From a bacterium (GTDB lineage Bacteria; SZUA-182; DTGQ01), in assembly GCA_040755755.1 (NCBI GenBank), contig JBFLZW010000030.1:144991-208990 (forward strand): a stretch of 64,000 nucleotides of DNA, written 5' to 3'. Positions 51,410 to 59,866 of this stretch are shown here, piece by piece. The notes under the pieces are model-generated. The model was not told where the DNA came from. It saw nothing but the letters and a program-made list of their open reading frames with translations, and did no database searches. The first letter of the stretch is position 1. Every line of letters starts with the position of its first letter. The position numbers and the translations under genes were made by a program.

Positions 51410-52773
51410 AGATACTGCTTGTTTCATCGAATGTTGCCGAAACACCCTATCCTGTCTATCCTCTCGGATTGAGCATGATCGCGGCAGCTCTCAGGAAGGC
51501 CGGGCATGGGGTGCGCCAGTTCGACTTTCTCCAGAATGGCCAGTCACTGGATGCCCTGGCCAATGCCATAGGTGATTATTCTCCTGATCTCATCGGCATA
51601 TCGATCCGCAATATCGATAATGTAAATCTTCTGCATGAACAAAGGTACATCAGCATTGTCAAGGGCATTGTCCACAGCATCCGCCAGCAGACCGATGCCC
51701 CCATCCTGCTTGGAGGCGCAGGTTTTTCCCTTCTGCCGCAGGAGATTCTCTCTGAAGCAGGCGCAGATTATGGGATTATCGGCGAAGGGGAATCCCTGGC
51801 AGTTGATTTCGTGAATAAAATCGCTCAGGGGATATACCCCAAGGATCGGCTTTTACGGTCCCCGTCCAGCCTGCGGGGAGAAGATATCCCTTCCGCCGAT
51901 TACGATTCCGGTCTTATGGGATTTTACTCTCAGAGCGGCTCCATGGCTGGTGTCCAGACGAAACGGGGATGCTCACACAAATGTGTGTACTGCTCGTATC
52001 CTTTCCTGGAGGGATCGGTGATCCGCTGCCGTGATCCGAAGGCAGTGGTAGACGATATCCAGACCTTGATAAATGAGCATAAGATCCGGTACATCTTCTT
52101 CACTGATTCGGCCTTTAATGATCCCCAGAAACATTACCTTTCGGTGATCCGGGAGATGGAGAAAAGAAGGGTTTCTATTCCCTGGACCGCCTTTTTTACC
52201 CCGAAGGGGATGGATGAGGAGGATGTAGCCCTGATGAAACAGACCGGGCTCAGGGCAGCGGAAATCGGAGCTGACGCGGCTTCGGACACTACCCTGCGAA
52301 TGCTTGGCAAGTCCTTCTTATTTAACGACATTGTAGCCTGCAACGATCTGTTTGCCCGGCACGGGGTAGCTACCGCCCACTACTTCATGTTCGGCTGTCC
52401 CGGTGAAACCAAAGAGACAGTCAGGGAAGGGATCGAGAACATCAAGAGCCTGCAAGGGACGGTTTCCTTTATTTTCATGGGCATCCGCATCCTTCCTGAT
52501 ACGGCGCTTGCCGATAGAGCCCGCAGGGAGGGTTTGCTCGCTGCCGGGCAGAACCTGCTCGAACCGCTCTATTACCTTGCTCCGGGGATCGAGAGAAAGT
52601 GGCTGGAAGAGACCCTGACCCGTGCTTTTTCCGGCCTCCGGCACTGCATCTTTCCTCCTGACTCCCTTGACGCCACGGTACATTTCCTTCATCAAATGGG
52701 TCATGTCGGATCGCTCTGGGATATGCTGATTCCGGGTAAGGACCGGACATACCGAAGGAGACATGGAAAATAA
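51406..52773 (+). CDS. B12-binding-type radical SAM protein 2
   Basis: A 455-residue protein of the same architecture: KILLVSSNVAETPYPVYPLG, APILLGGAGFSLLPQEIL, DYGIIGEGE, then TKRGCSHKCVYCSYPFLEG near residue 190 (CX3CX2C). ATG 51406 with GGGAGGG nearby is used, overlapping the previous stop. The two neighbouring radical SAM proteins share about the same frame but differ strongly in sequence, so they should do different steps. It overlaps the glycosyltransferase gene by 11 bases. Confidence 0.85.
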   Translation: MKILLVSSNVAETPYPVYPLGLSMIAAALRKAGHGVRQFDFLQNGQSLDALANAIGDYSPDLIGISIRNIDNVNLLHEQRYISIVKGIVHSIRQQTDAPILLGGAGFSLLPQEILSEAGADYGIIGEGESLAVDFVNKIAQGIYPKDRLLRSPSSLRGEDIPSADYDSGLMGFYSQSGSMAGVQTKRGCSHKCVYCSYPFLEGSVIRCRDPKAVVDDIQTLINEHKIRYIFFTDSAFNDPQKHYLSVIREMEKRRVSIPWTAFFTPKGMDEEDVALMKQTGLRAAEIGADAASDTTLRMLGKSFLFNDIVACNDLFARHGVATAHYFMFGCPGETKETVREGIENIKSLQGTVSFIFMGIRILPDTALADRARREGLLAAGQNLLEPLYYLAPGIERKWLEETLTRAFSGLRHCIFPPDSLDATVHFLHQMGHVGSLWDMLIPGKDRTYRRRHGK

Positions 52774-54001
52774 AGCCGCTCTTTCAACAGAACATATCTG
52801 GTGTGTTATCCCCGTATTCAATAATAAAGATACGGTCAAACGCATAGCCCTGGACTGTCGCTCCTATCTATCGCGGATCGTGGTGGTCGATGATGGCAGT
52901 ACGGACGTCGATGTTTCCTCCTTATTGAGCGGCAGTGACATTACCGTGCTCAGACACGAAAAAAACCGGGGCAAGGGGGAAGCGATCCTGACTGCCTTGA
53001 AGTATATCGATTCTCAGGGGGGGCGATTCATGATTACCATTGATGCGGATGGTCAGCATTACCCCCGGGATATCGAAAGGTTTATCCCCCTGCTCCAGGA
53101 TGATGAAGGGGTGGTGGTGATAGGATGCAGAAAATTTCTCCCCCGGACGTCGGGCTCGCTGACGGATGGAGAGCACATCCCCCGCACGAGCCGCTTTGGG
53201 AGAAAGGTGGCCAATTTCTGGCTGCGTCTTGAGACCGGTATTTCGTGTGACGACTGCCAGAGCGGATTTCGTGCCTACCCGGTGCGGCCCCTCACCAGAC
53301 TGGCCCTGAAAGGGGCCCATTACGATTTTGAAACCGAGATCCTGGCCAAGGCAGTCTGGGCCGGGTTACGCCTTGTTCCGGTTGATATCGATGTCTGGTA
53401 CCCTGAGCCCCATATGCGGGTTTCAAGCTTTCGACCACTGGTGGACAATCTCCGTATCTCCTGGATGCATGCCCGGCTGGTTGCCAGAAGGCTCCTGCCG
53501 GTCCCTGACCGGAAACTCGTTACTGCCGGGGAAAAACGCTTCGAGATCGGGATGCTCCTTCATCCAATAAAAATGCTCAAAATGCTGCTCAAGGAAAACG
53601 CGACTCCTGCCGGACTGGCAGTGTCCGCCGCAGTCGGGATGTTTTTAGCTGTCCTGCCGCTTGTTTCACTTCACACCCCCCTGATTATCTATGTATCTGT
53701 CCGGCTCCATTTGAATAAGATAATGGCCATAAATATCCAGCACCTGGCCATGCCTCCCTTTATACCCGCGGCCTGTATCGAACTGGGATATTACCTGCGC
53801 TATGGTCATTGGCTGACCGATATTTCCCCGCAGGTAATCTTCGGCCAGTTGGCCGCGCGGCTCTGGGAATGGGTATTGGGGTCTCTCATTATCGCTCCGG
53901 TTGCAGCAGTCATCGTGGGCTTGGTGGTATTCATCATTGCCACCGCGCTCCAAAGGAAAGCCTCCTCGTATGGACCAGGAAAAACCGTCCCGGAAAATTG
54001 A
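52763..54001 (+). CDS. GT2 glycosyltransferase fused to a DUF2062 membrane domain
   Basis: A 412-residue protein: GT-A domain at 1-240 with IPVFNNKDTVKRIALDC, VVDDGSTD, TIDADGQHYPRD (DxD metal site) and DCQSGFRAYP, like polyprenyl-phosphate mannosyl/glucosyltransferases. Residues 270-400 form a DUF2062 membrane domain (AVSAAVGMFLAVLPLVSLHT, LIIAPVAAVIVGLVVFIIAT). It would add a sugar to a lipid carrier or to the product. It overlaps the acyltransferase gene by 32 bases. Similar fusions occur in aryl polyene-type clusters next to lipid acyltransferases. Confidence 0.85.
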   Translation: MENKAALSTEHIWCVIPVFNNKDTVKRIALDCRSYLSRIVVVDDGSTDVDVSSLLSGSDITVLRHEKNRGKGEAILTALKYIDSQGGRFMITIDADGQHYPRDIERFIPLLQDDEGVVVIGCRKFLPRTSGSLTDGEHIPRTSRFGRKVANFWLRLETGISCDDCQSGFRAYPVRPLTRLALKGAHYDFETEILAKAVWAGLRLVPVDIDVWYPEPHMRVSSFRPLVDNLRISWMHARLVARRLLPVPDRKLVTAGEKRFEIGMLLHPIKMLKMLLKENATPAGLAVSAAVGMFLAVLPLVSLHTPLIIYVSVRLHLNKIMAINIQHLAMPPFIPAACIELGYYLRYGHWLTDISPQVIFGQLAARLWEWVLGSLIIAPVAAVIVGLVVFIIATALQRKASSYGPGKTVPEN

Positions 54002-54920
54002 AGCCAGAAAAAGGGGAAACACACTCGGCTTCTGGTTCTTCAAGGCCCTCCTGCACCTTTTCGGGCTCCACGGGGCCTATGGCCTCTTATATGTGGTCTG
54101 CCTGTATTACCTGATTTTTGATACATCAGCCGTCTCCGCTTCCCGGGCCTATGTAAAAAGAAAATTCCCTGACTGCGGCTTTTTCAAAAAGTACCTCCAT
54201 ACCTATCGGCTGTTTGTAAGCCAGGGCAAGCAACTCATTGATCTTTATGCTATTCTAGCCAAAGAGAAGGAGTTTGATATCCGGTTGCAGGGATACGATG
54301 ATTTTGTATCTTTGGTTCGCGGATCCCGGCAGGGAATAATTTTGCTGACAGCCCATGTTGGTAACTGGCAACTGGCTATGACCGCTCTGGGAGAGCTGAA
54401 GAAAGAAGTTTACCTTCTCATGCGTCCGGAAGATAATCAGGCAGTGAAAAATTTTCTCCATATCGGCAGGGAAGCCGGGCACCTGAAAATCATTTCTCCT
54501 GAGCAGGACCTTGGGGGCGTTGTCAAGGTCATCGATGTCCTGAAGCAGGGCCATATCGTATCGATCATGGGCGATCGAAGCTATGGATCCAGGACGATCG
54601 ATGTTTCCTTTCTGGAGGAGAGTGCAGGGTTCCCCTACGGTGCCTTCAGTATCGCGGCTGCCGTTGAATGCCCCATCGTGGTTTTATTATCCGTGAAAAC
54701 AGATGATAATACGTATGTCATCGATGTATCGAACGTGCTCTATCCCCGGTATGAGAGCGGCCAGAACAAGTCCCGGCAATTGCAGACCTGGGTACAGCAC
54801 TATGCCACCATCCTTGAGACCTATGTAAACCGCTACCCCTACCAATGCTTTTTATTCCACGATATCTGGCGGAAGAGATATGACAGCATCGATCCGGGGC
54901 TGACTACCTTAAAAGTGTAA
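53970..54920 (+). CDS. LpxL-like lipid acyltransferase
   Basis: A 316-residue membrane-anchored acyltransferase. One N-terminal helix is followed by the motif I sequence LLTAHVGNWQLAM near residue 130, then VYLLMRPEDNQAV, and IVSIMGDRSYGSRTIDVSF. LpxL-type enzymes use HX4(D/E); here the last position is Gln (HVGNWQ), which may be a family variant. It would attach the product acyl chain to a sugar or lipid head group. ATG 53970 lies inside the glycosyltransferase end, and its 3' end overlaps the opposite-strand coiled-coil gene by 17 bases. Confidence 0.85.
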   Translation: MDQEKPSRKIEARKRGNTLGFWFFKALLHLFGLHGAYGLLYVVCLYYLIFDTSAVSASRAYVKRKFPDCGFFKKYLHTYRLFVSQGKQLIDLYAILAKEKEFDIRLQGYDDFVSLVRGSRQGIILLTAHVGNWQLAMTALGELKKEVYLLMRPEDNQAVKNFLHIGREAGHLKIISPEQDLGGVVKVIDVLKQGHIVSIMGDRSYGSRTIDVSFLEESAGFPYGAFSIAAAVECPIVVLLSVKTDDNTYVIDVSNVLYPRYESGQNKSRQLQTWVQHYATILETYVNRYPYQCFLFHDIWRKRYDSIDPGLTTLKV

Positions 54921-55371
54921 GTATAGTGAAAATTGCTCCTGTATAGGCAATCAAAAGACCGGCAACCCAACCGACAATCCATTTAATTGTGCTGGATTTT
55001 GCTCTTTCCACTTCCAACCTGACCGATTCTATTTCCAGTCTGACCGATTCTATTTCCTTGCTTAACTCCAGCCTGAGTGATTCTATTTCCTTGCTTAACT
55101 CCAGCCTGAGTGATTCTATTTCCTTGTTCAACTTAAGTTCTACTTCTTTTATATGTGCAGTCAATTTAAGCTCAGTCTCTTTCAGATCCTCTTTTGTCGA
55201 CAGTATATGTGCAGTCAATTTAAGCTCAATCTCTTTCAGATCCTCTTTTGTTGACAGCTCCCGTCTATGGTCACTTATTAAGGTTTCAATATCTTTTACT
55301 ATAGTCTGAGCCTCTTCTTTGCTGAAGGCCTTTGAGAAGATATTGAATAATTCCATCACCTCTATGCTCAT
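54904..55371 (-). CDS. Coiled-coil protein with C-terminal membrane anchor
   Basis: A 155-residue protein: helix-rich N-terminus (EVMELFNIFSKAFSKEEAQT), a long coiled coil with internal repeats (LSTKEDLKEIELKLTAHI twice, LSKEIESLRLE several times), and a final membrane helix WIVGWVAGLLIAYTGAIFTI. The pattern recalls DUF1640-type proteins of uncertain function. It sits at the meeting point of the two convergent arms and its coding DNA contains 54-bp and 33-bp tandem duplications. A link to the biosynthetic pathway is unproven. Confidence 0.75.
   Translation of the reverse strand: MSIEVMELFNIFSKAFSKEEAQTIVKDIETLISDHRRELSTKEDLKEIELKLTAHILSTKEDLKETELKLTAHIKEVELKLNKEIESLRLELSKEIESLRLELSKEIESVRLEIESVRLEVERAKSSTIKWIVGWVAGLLIAYTGAIFTILTLLR
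55046..55257. repeat. Tandem duplications inside the coiled-coil gene
   Basis: Two perfect 33-bp units (55046-55078, 55079-55111) with degenerate flanking copies encode an 11-residue ELSKEIESLRL repeat. Two 54-bp units (55150-55203, 55204-55257) differ at two positions and encode LSTKEDLKE-type repeats. Both lengths are multiples of three, so the frame is kept. Confidence 0.85.
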
Positions 55372-55550
55372 CTTGTGGCCGCCTTTATAGTCATTTCTTC
55401 CAGGTATTTATTTAAATCTTCCCGGTAAATTTTGATAGTTATGTATGTATTTAACGCTTCTTATAAAAATTATAGCCTATTTATTTCCCTGTCAAGCAAA
55501 AATTTCGCCATGCCGAATCTGCCTGCAATTTTCTCTATCTGGTGTTCCGA

Positions 55551-55811
55551 CTAATTGCTCTTTTCCTGATGCTCTCTGATATAGTCAGCTATTGTTTTTA
55601 CTGAAACAAAGACTTCCCTGGCTACGTTCCTGTTCTTGATTTCCAGGTGATAATTTTTTTTCAGGATTGCAGCTAATTCGACGGCATCAAGAGAATCGAG
55701 CCCCAGGCCCTCGCCAAAAATAGGCGTGTTGTCATCCAATTCTTCCGGTTGGATATTTTTAATCTGAAGTTCTGACACTATCAATTCTTTCAGTTTGTCT
55801 TCTAGTCTCAT
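55551..55811 (-). CDS. Acyl carrier protein 2
   Basis: An 86-residue ACP with the phosphopantetheine Ser in GEGLGLDSLDAVELAAIL near residue 38. It differs clearly from ACP 1 (longer N-terminus, Leu-Asp-Ser-Leu-Asp-Ala rather than Leu-Asp-Ser-Leu-Asp-Ile). It is the first gene of the minus-strand arm in map order but the last to be transcribed, after the ABC exporter. In flexirubin and dialkylresorcinol clusters an ACP accompanies the BtrH-like protein and ABC exporter, as here. Confidence 0.92.
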   Translation of the reverse strand: MRLEDKLKELIVSELQIKNIQPEELDDNTPIFGEGLGLDSLDAVELAAILKKNYHLEIKNRNVAREVFVSVKTIADYIREHQEKSN

Positions 55812-55867
55812 AATGGTTCCAATAATTATGGTATTCGGTGGAGCCCAAGCCCACCCTGCATTCGCCT

Positions 55868-55923
55868 GCTATGTTTTAGCCACTGCACAGGATAATGCCT
55901 TGCGCCACTGACTACTGACCACG
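55868..55923. repeat. Inverted copy of the GTGGCGCAAGGC dispersed repeat
   Basis: Read on the minus strand it gives GTCAGTGGCGCAAGGC followed by TTATCC, matching 19881-19940. It lies between the ABC permease and ACP 2 genes. Confidence 0.5.
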
Positions 55924-57252
55924 TCACTCCCGCTGCCATATGTAATAGCCGAAGGATATTACTATAGTAACGACAAAAAAGCCGAGAAGCCGCCCGACGT
56001 TGGGCAGCACGGAGGTCAGGCTGCCGTGCCGGAGGAAGACATCAAGGAAAGCATTCAGGCCCCAGGCCAGGGGTGAGATGGTGCTCAGTTTTTGCATGAA
56101 CTCCGGCATTGCGTATACCGGCACCATGACTCCGCCCAGGGCAGCGGCAATAATGATGATAACCGCGCCGAAGGTTGATGCCTGCTGCTGGCTTCGCATG
56201 ATCGTCCCGATTGCCAGCCCGAAACCTATGGCTGCAAGAGCGGCAGCCGTAGCCACCAGCATCAGGGCCGGATAGTTGCTGCCGATTTCCAGTTTCGGGG
56301 AGCCGAAAAGGGGAAGTATCTTGAATCCCACAAACAGCATCAGCAAAAACTGGGACAGGCATACCAGCAGGTATACAATCACCTTGGCCAGTAAGACCGT
56401 AAAGTAGCTGACCGGAGCGACCATTATCCTCTTCAGGATACCCTGCTGCCGCTCGTTGATAAGATAGCCGGACAAGGGGACAACGATAAAAAACATGGCA
56501 AACATGGTCCAGGCCGGTACATTCTGCTGGGTTGAGGTCGGCAGCATGCCTTTTTTCGGATCAAATATAAACTCCTCCTTGATTTCAACCAGAATCCCGT
56601 CATATTTCGAGAAACTGGATGCAGAAAGCCGGTTGACTAACGTGCCTGCGCCCGATCCGCTGGTGCTGGACAGGCTGTTCAGAATAGTTTCCATCTCGGT
56701 CATGATTATGCTGCGGCTCAGGGCATTCATGATCGTCTCTCTGAACAGCTCAGGGAGGGCGGGGTCCAGCATGACCTGTACTCTGGCCAGGGCCTGTTCC
56801 CGCAATTTGTCCAATGAGATCTGCGGCTGCGGTGGAGAAAGGCCCGGCGGATAGGTGCCAGCCGGGACAAGGCTGCTCATGAGTTTTCCGGCCAGGGTAT
56901 CGAAGCTGCGGGAAGTACCCTGCGGGATAAAGATACACACTTTGAAATCGCCGCGGGCGAGGGCTCGTTTTGCCTCCTCCAGCGTGGGTATCCGACTTCC
57001 ACCATGAGTATGGACCTGAAAACTTCCTGACTGGCGGAGTCTTTCCTCGATTGTTTCGCTGAGGGACCCTGTGTCCTGATTCACCAGGAGGAGTTTGAGA
57101 GTCGGGTTTTGGGTCGCTTTCAGGGCGGTGTCATGTACGAGCGAAATAACCAGCACCAGAGCGGTAGGCATGAGAAAGAGCACTGCCAGGCCGGCTTTGT
57201 CTCTCAGTAAAAGGAGGATATCCTTCCTGGCGATGGACAAAAGTTTCAGCAT
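55924..57252 (-). CDS. ABC-2 type exporter permease
   Basis: A 442-residue permease: helix 20-40 (AGLAVLFLMPTALVLVISLV), a large extracytoplasmic domain (about 45-240), then five helices including MFAMFFIVVPLSGYLI, VIVYLLVCLSQFLLMLFVGF, GFGLAIGTIMRSQQQAS and VIIIIAAALGGVMVPVYAMP. This is the YhhJ/DrrB type with long soluble loop used for drugs, lipids or polysaccharides. It is paired with the ATPase gene six bases upstream. It probably exports the product or a precursor. Confidence 0.9.
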   Translation of the reverse strand: MLKLLSIARKDILLLLRDKAGLAVLFLMPTALVLVISLVHDTALKATQNPTLKLLLVNQDTGSLSETIEERLRQSGSFQVHTHGGSRIPTLEEAKRALARGDFKVCIFIPQGTSRSFDTLAGKLMSSLVPAGTYPPGLSPPQPQISLDKLREQALARVQVMLDPALPELFRETIMNALSRSIIMTEMETILNSLSSTSGSGAGTLVNRLSASSFSKYDGILVEIKEEFIFDPKKGMLPTSTQQNVPAWTMFAMFFIVVPLSGYLINERQQGILKRIMVAPVSYFTVLLAKVIVYLLVCLSQFLLMLFVGFKILPLFGSPKLEIGSNYPALMLVATAAALAAIGFGLAIGTIMRSQQQASTFGAVIIIIAAALGGVMVPVYAMPEFMQKLSTISPLAWGLNAFLDVFLRHGSLTSVLPNVGRLLGFFVVTIVISFGYYIWQRE

Positions 57253-57258
57253 GATTCT

Positions 57259-58017
57259 TTAGTCTCTCAATTTCCTGCCGGTTAAATGCAGAAACAACTG
57301 TTCGAGGTTCTCATATCCCGCGTCCCGGTGAAGTAATTCATAAGGGGTACCCTGATCCAGGATCCGGCCCTGATCGATAATGGCTATTCGCGAGCATAAT
57401 TGTCTGACTTCTTCGATGTAATGCGTAGTATAAATCATGGTTACTCCACTCCGGTTAACGGAGGACAGGATTTCGAGGATGCGATACCTCGACTGGGTAT
57501 CGATGCCGAGGGTCGGCTCGTCCAGGATAATAATATCCGGCTCATGAATCATGCCGATGGTTAAGTTGGTAAGCCGCTTCATCCCTCCGGAAAAGGTACA
57601 AACCCGGCAATCAGCCTTTTTCCCCAGCCCCGTAATGTCCAGGCAGGTATCAATTCTCTTCTTCAGCTCTTTTCCCTGCAAACCATACAGGTACCCGAAC
57701 AGTTTCAGATTTTCCCTGGCCGTGAGTTCCTCATACAGGGCGATATCCTGGGTCACCAGACCGAGCCGCTTTTTTATCTGTTTGGCATGACGCAGGATAT
57801 TTCTGCCGAAAATATCCACCCTTCCCTGGTCAGGCTTCAATATTCCACATAAAATGGAAATAAGCGTTGTTTTTCCTGCACCATTCGGCCCCAGTAACCC
57901 AAGAGATTCACCTTGGTGAATCGACAGGCAGATACTGTCCAAAACCGGAGAGCTTTGAGAGGGGTACCTTTTGCTCAGGCTATCGACAGTTATGATCGGT
58001 TTGTTGGCGTCATCCAT
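57259..58017 (-). CDS. ABC exporter ATP-binding protein
   Basis: A 252-residue ATPase: Walker A LLGPNGAGKTTLISIL near residue 39, Q-loop VTQDIALYEE, signature TFSGGMKRLTNL near 144 (Leu at a position that is usually Val/Ala), Walker B IIILDEPTLGIDTQSR and His switch YTTHYIEEVRQLC. It partners the ABC-2 permease. It overlaps the BtrH-like gene by eight bases, so three genes are translated together. Confidence 0.92.
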   Translation of the reverse strand: MDDANKPIITVDSLSKRYPSQSSPVLDSICLSIHQGESLGLLGPNGAGKTTLISILCGILKPDQGRVDIFGRNILRHAKQIKKRLGLVTQDIALYEELTARENLKLFGYLYGLQGKELKKRIDTCLDITGLGKKADCRVCTFSGGMKRLTNLTIGMIHEPDIIILDEPTLGIDTQSRYRILEILSSVNRSGVTMIYTTHYIEEVRQLCSRIAIIDQGRILDQGTPYELLHRDAGYENLEQLFLHLTGRKLRD

Positions 58018-59089
58018 GATGGTTTTTCAGTAACCGGGTGGTAATGTTCTTTCTCAGCTCCTGGAAGATCGCCTTTTCACGGTCAGCGCAATCGAGCAGA
58101 ATGTCCGAAGCAACAGTCAGAGTATCGTTTTTTCCGGCCCGCTCCTTGCAAATCCTTGAGGCCAGGAGCGCAAATTCCCTCCACCTGTCCCCTGTTTCTG
58201 TCATTTCTCCTGACATTTTCAGCAGGAATTCGGCTTGTGCCGGGAGAACATCAGCGGCTTTCTGGAGAAAGGCTCCGAAGATAAAACGAAACCCGGCCCC
58301 ACCCGTACCGATTTCCTCCTGCATCCGAATGACCTGGGCCAGATACAGAATGGCCTTTCTGTCTCCGAGTTTCTCAGGCCAGGAGGGTATTTGTCTGGCC
58401 AGATACCGTATGCCGTACACACCGCCCAAAGGGGGAGGGGACATCAGCATCATAAAGCAGGTCCTGCGGATCCCTTTGACAACTGCCCTGGCGATATGAT
58501 GAGGCTGGGTTGAGCAGCCGGTTATGTAGTACATCTTCCCCTGGGGAGCGAAGGCACCCCTGGCAAACCGGGCTTTTTGCAGAGAGCGGGGAGAAATGGT
58601 AACTGGATGGTCGAGCGTCGGATCACTGATCAGATATTCCCCCTTCTCTTTGCCATAGACAATAATGTTATGCCCATTAAAGTGGAACCGGAGCGCATCC
58701 GGGAAAAAAGGCAGCCAATATACTCCTACCTGTAAACCAACCGGAATGTTCTCTTCCAGGGCCTGATCGAGCGCTGTCATGGCTTTTTCCTGATTGCGAA
58801 AGCGGCGCACCCGGACCCTGACCTTGAGCATGCTGGCAACCCGGTTAAAGATCGATCCGGGCATCACCCGGAAGGTAGTCAGAGGAATGCCGTCAAGCCT
58901 GATAAAAGGCAGGTAGGCAAAAAACAGTCCCGCGCCGATTCCAAAAGCCAGCGGCTCGTCAATATCAAGGCCGCTATGCTGCAACAGGTTGGCCGTAACT
59001 CCCGTTTCACAATGAGCGCTCTGTAAGTGATGAAAATTTATGGTCAATAATGTTTGCCCCTTTTCTTTCCACCTAAGTACACGGCACAT
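58010..59089 (-). CDS. BtrH-like acyltransferase (BtrH N-terminal domain)
   Basis: A protein of up to 359 residues. The papain-like BtrH fold is indicated by the nucleophile Cys in HLQSAHCETGVTANLL near residue 27, His in FHFNGHNIIVYGKE near 160 and Asp in LISDPTLDHPV, the Cys-His-Asp order of acyl-transferring members. BtrH moves an acyl chain from an ACP to an aminoglycoside, and by analogy this one may move the product chain from ACP 2 to an acceptor. The ATG at 59089 lies inside a repeat arm with no ribosome-binding site; TTG 59047 has AAAAGGGG nine bases upstream and is a likely true start. It heads the exporter group. Confidence 0.82.
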   Translation of the reverse strand: MCRVLRWKEKGQTLLTINFHHLQSAHCETGVTANLLQHSGLDIDEPLAFGIGAGLFFAYLPFIRLDGIPLTTFRVMPGSIFNRVASMLKVRVRVRRFRNQEKAMTALDQALEENIPVGLQVGVYWLPFFPDALRFHFNGHNIIVYGKEKGEYLISDPTLDHPVTISPRSLQKARFARGAFAPQGKMYYITGCSTQPHHIARAVVKGIRRTCFMMLMSPPPLGGVYGIRYLARQIPSWPEKLGDRKAILYLAQVIRMQEEIGTGGAGFRFIFGAFLQKAADVLPAQAEFLLKMSGEMTETGDRWREFALLASRICKERAGKNDTLTVASDILLDCADREKAIFQELRKNITTRLLKNHHG

Positions 59090-59209
59090 TAAATACGCGG
59101 CCGGTTAAAGCCGCCCATTCACTCCCTATCCCCCCTGTGGGGGGAGAGAGCTGGGGTGAAGGGGCGTCGTTGAACCAAACCGGCCGGGTAATTCCCGCGT
59201 CGTGTACTA
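59075..59209. repeat. Palindromic repeat element, copy 4 (MITE-like, about 135 bp)
   Basis: Imperfect 33-bp terminal arms (AGTACACG 59076-59083 and CGTGTACT 59201-59208; GGCCGGTT 59099-59106 and AACCGGCC 59178-59185) flank a GC-rich core like copies 1-3. It fills the space between the BtrH-like gene and the toxin-antitoxin-like pair, carrying the annotated ATG of one and the stop of the other. Confidence 0.65.
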
Positions 59210-59419
59210 AGAGCCCTGTTCGGTGTCTTTCATTCTCAGAGACATGGCTTTCTTGCTGATTTCTTCTATGGATAAGTCTTCATCGAGACCTTGACGCCAC
59301 TTTGTATAATCAAAAGGTTCCCTCTGAATAAGGGCTATGAATCTCTCTGCTTCAACATCACCAAGATGTTCTGCCAGAACTTTTAGCCCTTTCATTCTGA
59401 TTTCTGTATCGGTCATCAT
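59207..59419 (-). CDS. Small partner of a PIN protein (antitoxin-like)
   Basis: A 70-residue soluble protein, MMTDTEIRMKGLKVLAEHLG, then AERFIALIQREPFDYTKW, RQGLDEDLSIEEISKKAM. It overlaps the upstream PIN gene by four bases, so the two are translationally coupled. The pairing of this small family with a PIN protein is what I recall from other genomes; the antitoxin role is inferred. Its stop lies in the repeat element. Confidence 0.6.
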   Translation of the reverse strand: MMTDTEIRMKGLKVLAEHLGDVEAERFIALIQREPFDYTKWRQGLDEDLSIEEISKKAMSLRMKDTEQGS

Positions 59420-59847
59420 GATAAAGCCTCCTTTATGAAGCCGATCGGATCATTGACTCTAATATCATCTATATGCATTGCACAGCGCAAGATCTTATCA
59501 TCAGTGGTCAGGAAATAATCGCATTTGGCGATAATGGCACAAGAGACATGTAAACAATCAATCTTTTGAAGCCCTTTCTTTTTCAGGAAATTAGCGGTTC
59601 CAATCAATTCCGGGCTTTCTTGAATATCCACAAGGGCGTATTTCCTCCAGCCATTAATCCGATCTTTCCGCTCCTGATATGGATTCTTCCCATTCTCGTA
59701 ATCCAGAATGTATGACCAAGCCAACTGGAAATGCCCTGAACGGATTTCTTCCTGAATCTTCAATTTTGCCTCTGACTCAAGCCGTATTCTGATTTGAGAC
59801 TGATCGTCAAATGGCCGATTGCAGCAATTATCAAGATAGATTCTCAT
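59416..59847 (-). CDS. PIN-domain protein (toxin-like RNase)
   Basis: A 143-residue protein beginning MRIYLDNCCNRPFDD, with Asp6 in the PIN first-strand position, then QLAWSYILDYENGKN, KIDCLHVSCAIIAKCDYFLT, and TTDDKILRC, giving the usual acidic cluster of PIN RNases. It is coupled to the small partner gene. The pair separates the BtrH-like gene from the KSIII gene and so looks inserted. Confidence 0.78.
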   Translation of the reverse strand: MRIYLDNCCNRPFDDQSQIRIRLESEAKLKIQEEIRSGHFQLAWSYILDYENGKNPYQERKDRINGWRKYALVDIQESPELIGTANFLKKKGLQKIDCLHVSCAIIAKCDYFLTTDDKILRCAMHIDDIRVNDPIGFIKEALS

Positions 59848-59866
59848 TTGCCTTCCTCCAGCCTGG

